This document shows positions 33,464 to 38,652 of a DNA stretch of 38,652 bases, piece after piece. The position numbers and the translations under genes were made by a program. Under the pieces are notes generated by a model. It was not told where the DNA came from. It saw only the letters and a list, made by a program, of their open reading frames with translations, and made no database searches. Every line of letters starts with the position of its first letter. The stretch's first letter is position 1. This stretch comes from JAWWPY01 sp964412845 (GTDB lineage Bacteria; Actinomycetota; Actinomycetes; Streptosporangiales; Streptosporangiaceae): positions 1 to 38,652 of the forward strand of contig CAYPQM010000052.1 in NCBI GenBank assembly GCA_964412845.1, read 5' to 3'.

Positions 33464-34097
33464 CACCCGCCAACCGTACCGAGGAATCCGGGCCGGCCGC
33501 GGCCCGGCGGCGGGCCAGCAGTCGCCGCTTGGTGCCCTGCTGGTCATCTGGCCGGTCATGCTGATCGAGGACGGTGAAACTGGCGGGCAGCGCGGCGGCC
33601 GGCTCGCCTGGACCCAGGCACCATCCGGCGGGCAACCCGGGGCGGGCGCGGCGGGCGTCCATCGTGAACGCCTCCCAGCCGATCAGGCCGCCTGCCGCCA
33701 CCGCCGCCGCGGCGCTGGCGAAGACGGCCCGGTCCCAGTAGCCGGTGCACAGCACGAGTGAGTAGCGGCCCGGCCCCGGCCGCCATGCGGTCAGGTCGGC
33801 CTGCACGAGCGTGATCAGATCGCGGAGCCCGCGGCGCAGCGCCTCCTCGCCGAGCAGGCCGAGCGCCACCTCGGAGACGTCCACCGCCGTGACCTGGCGC
33901 CCGGCGGCGGCGGCCAGCAGCGCGATGCCCGACGCCCCGCTGGCCAGGTCAAGAACGGGACCCTCCGGCAGCGGCAGGGACAACGCCCGCTCCGCCAGCG
34001 GATGAGGATCGAAGGATGCTTCGAAGCCGTCCCCGTACCTGGCATTCCAGCGGAGCCGATCCGGCTGACCGGCCAGTTCATCGGGCACGTGCACCAT
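33456..34097 (-). CDS. SAM-dependent methyltransferase
   Basis: A 213-residue class I methyltransferase. Motif I is VLDLASGASGIALLAA (about residues 48-63), followed by the acidic end of strand 2 in TAVDVSEVALGLL, then VQADLTAW for motif II and SLVLCTGYWDRAVF for motif III. The opening RWNARYGDGFEASF is common in small bacterial methyltransferases of the thiopurine/tellurite-resistance group. The substrate cannot be told. The ATG at 34097 is chosen; a GTG three codons upstream is possible. The final 25 residues are Arg/Ala-rich and overlap the stress-protein start. Confidence 0.85.
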   Translation of the reverse strand: MVHVPDELAGQPDRLRWNARYGDGFEASFDPHPLAERALSLPLPEGPVLDLASGASGIALLAAAAGRQVTAVDVSEVALGLLGEEALRRGLRDLITLVQADLTAWRPGPGRYSLVLCTGYWDRAVFASAAAAVAAGGLIGWEAFTMDARRARPGLPAGWCLGPGEPAAALPASFTVLDQHDRPDDQQGTKRRLLARRRAAAGPDSSVRLAGGE

Positions 34098-34106
34098 GCC
34101 AGGCAC

Positions 34107-34529
34107 TCTAGCCCTGGCTTTTCATGGAGGTCTGCGCCTGAAGGGAGCATTAAAGGGGAGCCAGTGACGCCTCCCAAACCTGCAAAGAAGTGATTCTTAT
34201 GCGCGCCTTGGCCCGGCGAGCAGTCCGGGGCGCCGGCCTGGTGACGGTCGCGCGCCCACCCAGCTCCAGACGGTCATCTGGCATCCGGGAAACGATCAGC
34301 ACTCCCGCCACTACCCGAGCCATGTAACGCCCGATCTGGAGTGCATAGCGCTGGCTCAGCGCGTATGCAGCCGTCGACGCACTTCAGAGCGCCCGGCGGG
34401 TAAATCAGGGGATATCGGCAATGGTCCCTTCTCCTGTGGACCATCGTCCCTGGCACAACCCCCCGCTCCCCAGCAGCATGAGGAAACTGAGGTTTCCCAT
34501 GGGAGAATCCGCCCAAATTCAGGGAGATT
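34107..34529. other. Intergenic region with a small hairpin near the DUF4232 promoter
   Basis: These 423 bases separate the divergent methyltransferase and DUF4232 genes. I find no coding frame with family features. A perfect inverted repeat ggaaac-tgag-gtttcc lies at 34482-34497, about 35 bases before the DUF4232 start. It could be an operator; ggaaac also resembles an ECF-type -35 element. Confidence 0.5.
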
Positions 34530-35102
34530 ATGATGATCATAACTGCCCGCACCGCCCGGCGCGTAGCCGCAGCCGCTGCCGCCGTCGCGGCAGCAACCCT
34601 CACTTTAATTGTCCCGGCAACGATGCCCGCAGCGACGGCGGCCACGAGCACCCCGAAATGCGCCGCGGCTGACCTTGGCGTCTGGGTGGCGTACGACCAG
34701 TCTCAGGGGGCCGCCGGGACTCTTTACTACCCTCTAGAATTCACCAACCTGAGCCATCATGCCTGCACCCTGTACGGGTTTCCGGGGGTTTCGGCCCTCG
34801 GCAGCAACGGCAAGCAGCTAGGCAGTCCCGCCGCCTGGGACCACGCCGTCAAGGCACGCACCGTCCGGCTCACCCCGGGAGCAACAGCTCACGCGATGCT
34901 GGCCTACGGCAACGCCGTAACCGGCAACTGCCCCAGCGCGAGCAAGCACACGGCTTTTCTGCTCAGGGTCTACCCACCCGACAGGCGCACAGCAGACCGT
35001 GCCTTCTGGGGTCTCGCTGCGTGCAGCGCCAAGGGCTCGTCGCTCTTCATGCACGTGCGGGTCATCGCACCCGGTATCGGCGTCCGGGGCGATAGCGACT
35101 AG
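34530..35102 (+). CDS. Secreted DUF4232 domain-containing protein
   Basis: A 190-residue exported protein. The N-terminus has basic residues (TARTARR) and a long Ala/Val core ending in AATAA-like sequence, so cleavage is likely near residue 38-40. The mature part is a DUF4232 beta-sandwich: YPLEFTNLSHHACTLYGFPGV carries the family's conserved cysteine and GFPGV, with matching cysteines in GNCPSASKH and LAACSAKG for disulfides. These actinobacterial proteins are surface or secreted and of unknown function. AGGGAG precedes two consecutive ATG codons (34530 and 34533); the second has the better spacing. Confidence 0.87.
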   Translation: MMIITARTARRVAAAAAAVAAATLTLIVPATMPAATAATSTPKCAAADLGVWVAYDQSQGAAGTLYYPLEFTNLSHHACTLYGFPGVSALGSNGKQLGSPAAWDHAVKARTVRLTPGATAHAMLAYGNAVTGNCPSASKHTAFLLRVYPPDRRTADRAFWGLAACSAKGSSLFMHVRVIAPGIGVRGDSD

Positions 35103-35239
35103 GCCTGTTAGAAAGTGGCTCGCTGACGGGTTGCTGGTCACCGCCCAGTGGCATGGCGTGTCGGAGCCCGGAAGCAGTGAGATTTCCCCGCCCTCGTGAA
35201 TGATCAGGGCTAACGCGTGTTGCTTTCTTGTGGATGACA

Positions 35240-35953
35240 TCAGGAGACGCCAGCGTTGCCCAGGGAGATCTGGAAGTTCGTCGTGGCCTGGCTGGTGCGC
35301 GCATCACGTCCATTGCAGGTGATCCCAAGCTGCGTCACGCCGCCGATGCTTAGCTTGACATCGACGGGATGGCCGAGAGAGATCTGGATGGGGGATCCGA
35401 TCTGCTGGCCGGATTCATTGCTGAATGTCAGGGTGGCAATCACATCCGTTGCTCCCTGCATGTTGTCTGGGATTCCAGCTTCCGCGATGAACGTGGTGCT
35501 TCCGGCCACGTCGTAGGCCTCGTCCGGCTGGTCCCCAGAGCCACCCTCACAATAGAAGGCGATGCTTTTCGGGTATGGCACCGCAGCGATAACCTGCTGA
35601 GCCGCGAAGACCTCTGCGTTGTTGACCGTCGGCTGCAGGGCGCTCAGGTAATGGGCCACGTTGCCCAGCAACGCGCCACTCTGCCGACTGGGGCTTGGCG
35701 ACGCCGATGCTGCATCGGACGGCCCCTGGGTCACGCTGGCCTTCAGTGAGTGAATCTGCCGCGCCTGCTGGCTGACCGTCACGTGGGCCTGGTGCAATTG
35801 CGCGGCCTGATGATGAGCGTAAAGGCCTAAGAGAGCTGAAACGGACGTCATGATGGTTGCTATCGCCGTGGCGATTCCGGCGAAGGATGTCATCCCCGAG
35901 GACATCTTGCTGAAGAACCCGCCTGGGTCGTCATCAGCCTCATGTGCGCTCAT
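35240..35953 (-). CDS. Membrane-anchored protein with NPCBM-like C-terminal domain
   Basis: A 237-residue protein. A short cytoplasmic start is followed by one membrane segment (about residues 20-43, FAGIATAIATIMTSVSALLGL), a His/Gln-rich helical stretch (HHQAAQLHQAHVTVSQQARQ) and a Ser/Pro linker near residue 80. The extracellular C-terminus (about 125-237) contains EAYDVAGSTTFIAEAGIPDN, PIQISLGHPVDVKLSIGGV and LGITC, which resemble the NPCBM carbohydrate-associated beta-sandwich. The role may be wall or glycan binding; this is inference. The ATG at 35953 is chosen; a GTG at 35962 has a slightly better-placed AGGAAG. It is convergent with DUF4232. Confidence 0.7.
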   Translation of the reverse strand: MSAHEADDDPGGFFSKMSSGMTSFAGIATAIATIMTSVSALLGLYAHHQAAQLHQAHVTVSQQARQIHSLKASVTQGPSDAASASPSPSRQSGALLGNVAHYLSALQPTVNNAEVFAAQQVIAAVPYPKSIAFYCEGGSGDQPDEAYDVAGSTTFIAEAGIPDNMQGATDVIATLTFSNESGQQIGSPIQISLGHPVDVKLSIGGVTQLGITCNGRDARTSQATTNFQISLGNAGVS

Positions 35954-36116
35954 TGAACACAACCCTCTTCCTGGTCAGCCTGAAGAAAATCTCGTCTCAT
36001 CCCCCGAGCTGCCGGCCGTAGCCCCCGCACATCCCCGTAGCTGTTCCGGTGCCCTAGATAGGGGACGCCCTCAACGGGCAGCCGGATTGCCGACACTAGA
36101 TTACGAAATAGCATCA

Positions 36117-36140
36117 ATGATGATTGACAGTAATTATCAT
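36117..36140 (+). promoter_or_regulatory. AT-rich dyad overlapping a TTGACA box upstream of boxC
   Basis: The arms atgatgatt (36117-36125) and aattatcat (36132-36140) are complementary at eight of nine positions around gacagt. The centre contains a perfect TTGACA (36124-36129), though no good -10 box follows at the normal distance. The sequence is strikingly AT-rich here. It is a good candidate for an operator of the benzoyl-CoA operon, about 155 bases before the boxC start. Confidence 0.55.
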
Positions 36141-36295
36141 GAATAGTCCGTGCTGTTGGTATTTCAAGGGTTTTGCCCAGGCGGCTCGTCCCGCTGCAGA
36201 CCGGCTGGCCTCGTGCGGCGCCTGCCCGGGCCAGGCCAGGGACTACGTGCTACTACTACTTGACGAGACTCGACGTGCATGTAGAACATGGACTC

Positions 36296-37975
36296 GTGGG
36301 TTCACCGAGCGACAGCGGGCCGGTCAGCTTCCAGGTCGAGCCGGACCGCTACCGGCACTGGCGGCTGACCGTCGACGGCGCGGTCGCGACCTTGGCCATG
36401 GACGTCGACGAGCACGCCGGGCTGCGTGACGGCTATGAGCTGAAGCTGAACTCGTATGACCTGGGCGTGGACATCGAACTCTACGACGCGGTGCAGCGGC
36501 TCCGGTTCGAGCATCCCGAGGTGCGCACAGTGATCGTGACGAGCGCTAAAGAGAAAATCTTCTGCGCCGGCGCGAACATCAGGATGCTGGCGGGCTCGCC
36601 GCACGCCTGGAAGGTGAATTTCTGCAAGTTCACCAACGAGACCCGCAACGGCATGGAGGATGCGTCGCTGAACTCCGGGCAGACGTACCTGGCCGCGCTG
36701 AACGGGACGGCGTCGGGCGGCGGGTACGAGCTGGCGCTGGCCTGCGAGCACATCATGCTGATCGATGACCGCTCCTCGGCGGTGTCACTGCCGGAGCTGC
36801 CGCTGCTCGGGGTGCTGCCGGGCACCGGCGGGCTGACCCGGCTGGTCGACAAGCGGCGCGTGCGCCGTGACCTGGCCGACTATTTCGCGACGAAATCCGA
36901 AGGGCTGGGCGGGGCCCAGGCCGCGGCCTGTAAACTGGTCGATGCGGTCGTCCCGCGGCCGGCCTGGCGCCAGGCCGTCGCCGCGCGCGCGGCCGAGTTC
37001 GCCGCCCGCTCGCACCGCCCGGCGGGCCCGCCGGGGATCGCGCTGCGGACGCTGGCCAAGCAGCGAGACGAGGACAGGATCAGCTACCCGCACGTGACGG
37101 CGGAACTGGACCGGCCGGCGGCCACGGCGACCATCACCATCACCGGCCCGGAGCGGGACGCGCCCGCGGACGTGGCCGCGATCCATGAGCTGGGCGCCGG
37201 GTTCTGGACGCTCGCGGTGACCCGCGAGCTGGACGACCTGATCCTCGACCTGCGCACCAACGAGATCGAGGCCGGCACGTGGGTGATCAAGACGGTGGGA
37301 GACCCGGAGCAGGTGCTCGCGCACGATCAGCTGCTGGCGGACAACGCCGGTGACTGGCTCGTCAACGAGATCGTGCACTACCTCAAGCGCACCCTGAAAC
37401 GGCTGGACGTGACCAGCCGCAGCCTGATCGCGCTGATCGGGCCGGGCAGCTGCTACGCGGGGTCGCTGTTCGAACTGGCCCTCGCCGCTGATCGCTCGTA
37501 CATGCTGACCGGGGTGTTCGAGGACATTGACCCGGACGCGGCGGCGGCCACGGTCACGCTGGGCGCGATGAACCTCGGCCTGCTGCCGATGGGCAACGGG
37601 CTGACCCGGCTGGCCACCCGGTTCCTCGATGACGACACGCAGCTCGCCGCGCTGCGCGAGCGGGCTGGCCAGCCGCTGGCGGCCGCGGCCGCCGCGGAAC
37701 TCGGCCTGGTCACCTTCGCGCCCGACGACATCGACTGGGACGAGGAAGTGCGCATCGCGGTCGAGGAGCGGGCCAGTTTCAGTCCCGACGCGCTCACCGG
37801 GCTGGAGGCGAACTGCCGGTTCGCCGGGCCGGAGACGATGGAGACGAAGATTTTCGGGCGGCTGACCGCCTGGCAGAACTGGATCTTCAACCGGCCCAAC
37901 GCGTCCGGCCCTGAGGGGGCACTGCGCAAGTTCGGCACCGGCCAACGTGCCCATTTCGATCGGAAGCGAGTCTGA
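36296..37975 (+). CDS. boxC: Benzoyl-CoA-dihydrodiol lyase (BoxC)
   Basis: A 559-residue protein with two crotonase-like halves, as in BoxC. It opens the ring of 2,3-epoxybenzoyl-CoA with loss of formate to give 3,4-dehydroadipyl-CoA semialdehyde. Visible landmarks are VEPDRYRHWRLTVDG near the start, LKLNSYDLGVDIELYDAVQR, VTSAKEKIFCAGANIRML with the crotonase oxyanion loop, NGTASGGGYELALACEHI, LPLLGVLPGTGGLTR, and in the second half LIALIGPGSCYAGSLFELALAADRSYML. I chose the GTG at 36296 because homology begins just after it and the length is normal; GTG at 36275 and further upstream are alternatives. boxB follows after 3 bases. Confidence 0.95.
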   Translation: MGSPSDSGPVSFQVEPDRYRHWRLTVDGAVATLAMDVDEHAGLRDGYELKLNSYDLGVDIELYDAVQRLRFEHPEVRTVIVTSAKEKIFCAGANIRMLAGSPHAWKVNFCKFTNETRNGMEDASLNSGQTYLAALNGTASGGGYELALACEHIMLIDDRSSAVSLPELPLLGVLPGTGGLTRLVDKRRVRRDLADYFATKSEGLGGAQAAACKLVDAVVPRPAWRQAVAARAAEFAARSHRPAGPPGIALRTLAKQRDEDRISYPHVTAELDRPAATATITITGPERDAPADVAAIHELGAGFWTLAVTRELDDLILDLRTNEIEAGTWVIKTVGDPEQVLAHDQLLADNAGDWLVNEIVHYLKRTLKRLDVTSRSLIALIGPGSCYAGSLFELALAADRSYMLTGVFEDIDPDAAAATVTLGAMNLGLLPMGNGLTRLATRFLDDDTQLAALRERAGQPLAAAAAAELGLVTFAPDDIDWDEEVRIAVEERASFSPDALTGLEANCRFAGPETMETKIFGRLTAWQNWIFNRPNASGPEGALRKFGTGQRAHFDRKRV

Positions 37976-37978
37976 GCC

Positions 37979-38652
37979 GTGACATCTGCCGCTGATTACA
38001 CCGAGAAGATCCCGAACAACGTCGACCTGCACGAGGACCGGCGGCTGCAGCGCGCGCTCGAGTCGTGGCAGCCCAACTTCATGAACTGGTGGGACGCGAT
38101 GGGCCCCACCCTGCCGACCGAGGACGTCTATCTGCGCACCGCCGTGAACGTCGGCCGGGAAGGCTGGGCGCACTTCGGGCACGTGGCGATGCGCGACTAC
38201 CGCTGGGGCATCTTCCTGGCCGAGCGGGACCCGGACCGGCGGATCGCGTTCGGTGAGCACAAGGGCGAGCCGGCCTGGCAGAAGGTGCCTGGTGAGTACC
38301 GCGCCGAGCTGCAGCGGCTGATCGTCATCCAGGGTGACACCGAGCCGGCCGCGGTGGAGCAGCAGCGCAACCTGGGTGCCACCGCGCCGAGCCTGTATGA
38401 CCTGCGCAACCTGTTCCAGGTGAATGTCGAGGAGGGGCGGCACCTGTGGGCGATGGTCTACCTGCTGCACGCCTACTTCGGCCGGGAGGGCCGCGCGGAG
38501 GCCGAGGAACTGCTGCACCGCAGCTCCGGCAGCGCGGAGGCGCCGCGCATCCTGGGCGCGTTCAACGAGGAGACCCCGGACTGGCTGTCCTTCTACATGT
38601 TCACCTACTTCACCGACCGGGACGGCAAGTACCAGCTCGGCACCCTGAAGGA
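37979..38652 (+). CDS. boxB: Benzoyl-CoA 2,3-epoxidase subunit B (BoxB), cut by window edge
   Basis: The first 224 residues of the diiron oxygenase subunit that epoxidises benzoyl-CoA with O2 and electrons from BoxA. It starts with GTG at 37979, three bases after boxC. Conserved parts are IPNNVDLHEDRRLQRALESWQP, FMNWWDAMGP, GWAHFGHVAMRDYRWGIFLA, and FNEETPDWLSFYMFTYFTDRDG. The iron ligands expected for the family are present up to the edge: E121, E151 and H154 (in VEEGRHLWAM), and D212 in FTDRDG. The final histidine ligand and the C-terminal half, of a protein of about 475 residues, lie outside. BoxA and a benzoate-CoA ligase are expected nearby. Confidence 0.96.
   Translation, partial: MTSAADYTEKIPNNVDLHEDRRLQRALESWQPNFMNWWDAMGPTLPTEDVYLRTAVNVGREGWAHFGHVAMRDYRWGIFLAERDPDRRIAFGEHKGEPAWQKVPGEYRAELQRLIVIQGDTEPAAVEQQRNLGATAPSLYDLRNLFQVNVEEGRHLWAMVYLLHAYFGREGRAEAEELLHRSSGSAEAPRILGAFNEETPDWLSFYMFTYFTDRDGKYQLGTLK

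Noticed and set aside
34107..34529. Possible small RNA or short gene
   Set aside because: Apart from one 6-base hairpin there is no coding or structural signal strong enough to support it.
36785..38518. 577-codon open frame on the minus strand
   Set aside because: It is antisense to boxC and boxB, which show full family motifs.

Overview
The window comes from a high-GC actinomycete. Signs of this are the strong GC bias at third codon positions, frequent GTG starts, ATGA start/stop overlaps, DUF397 and XRE/DUF5753 pairs, a luciferase-like (possibly F420-dependent) oxidoreductase, and aerobic box benzoyl-CoA genes. I cannot place the genus. A run of 100 N (32723-32822) marks a scaffold gap inside a tandem repeat, so this is a draft assembly.

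Layout. (1) 1-2095: a cut-off Ser/Thr kinase, an anti-sigma-type ATP-binding protein and an XRE regulator overlapping a DUF397 gene; this is the regulatory set typical of Streptomyces relatives. (2) 2224-13081, all on the minus strand and nearly all overlapping: two PF04199 cyclases, an SDR, a 3-hydroxyacyl-CoA dehydrogenase-like enzyme, a long hairpin, a second SDR, a PhlG-like C-C hydrolase, hydroxypyruvate isomerase, a tartronate-semialdehyde-reductase-like enzyme, a LivH permease, a LivM-LivG-LivF fusion and a DinB protein. A divergent plus-strand pair (LLM oxidoreductase, cupin) and a minus-strand group (IclR regulator, FAA hydrolase, L-2-hydroxyglutarate oxidase) complete what looks like one catabolic island, 2.2-17.7 kb. 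Its substrate is not known to me.

(3) 17.9-26.8 kb: a DHA2 drug-efflux protein with a promoter dyad, then zinc alcohol dehydrogenase, DUF779 and aldehyde dehydrogenase in one run, a small unknown protein, and phosphate acetyltransferase plus acetate kinase. Together these could take ethanol or acetaldehyde to acetate and acetyl-CoA. (4) 27.1-36 kb: single genes with little shared theme: alpha/beta hydrolase, RHS remnant, DoxX-like, cyclodeaminase, a short HTH/WCX regulator, an uncharacterised protein, a class B penicillin-binding protein, the gapped minisatellite, a universal stress protein with a methyltransferase, a DUF4232 secreted protein and a membrane-anchored NPCBM-like protein. (5) 36.1 kb to the end: the start of a benzoyl-CoA (box) operon, with an AT-rich dyad at its probable promoter, boxC, and boxB cut by the window edge.

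The most interesting parts are the unassigned catabolic island with its triple-fusion transporter and the repeat-rich control regions around its IclR gene. Function calls rest on recognising families by eye; no search was run.
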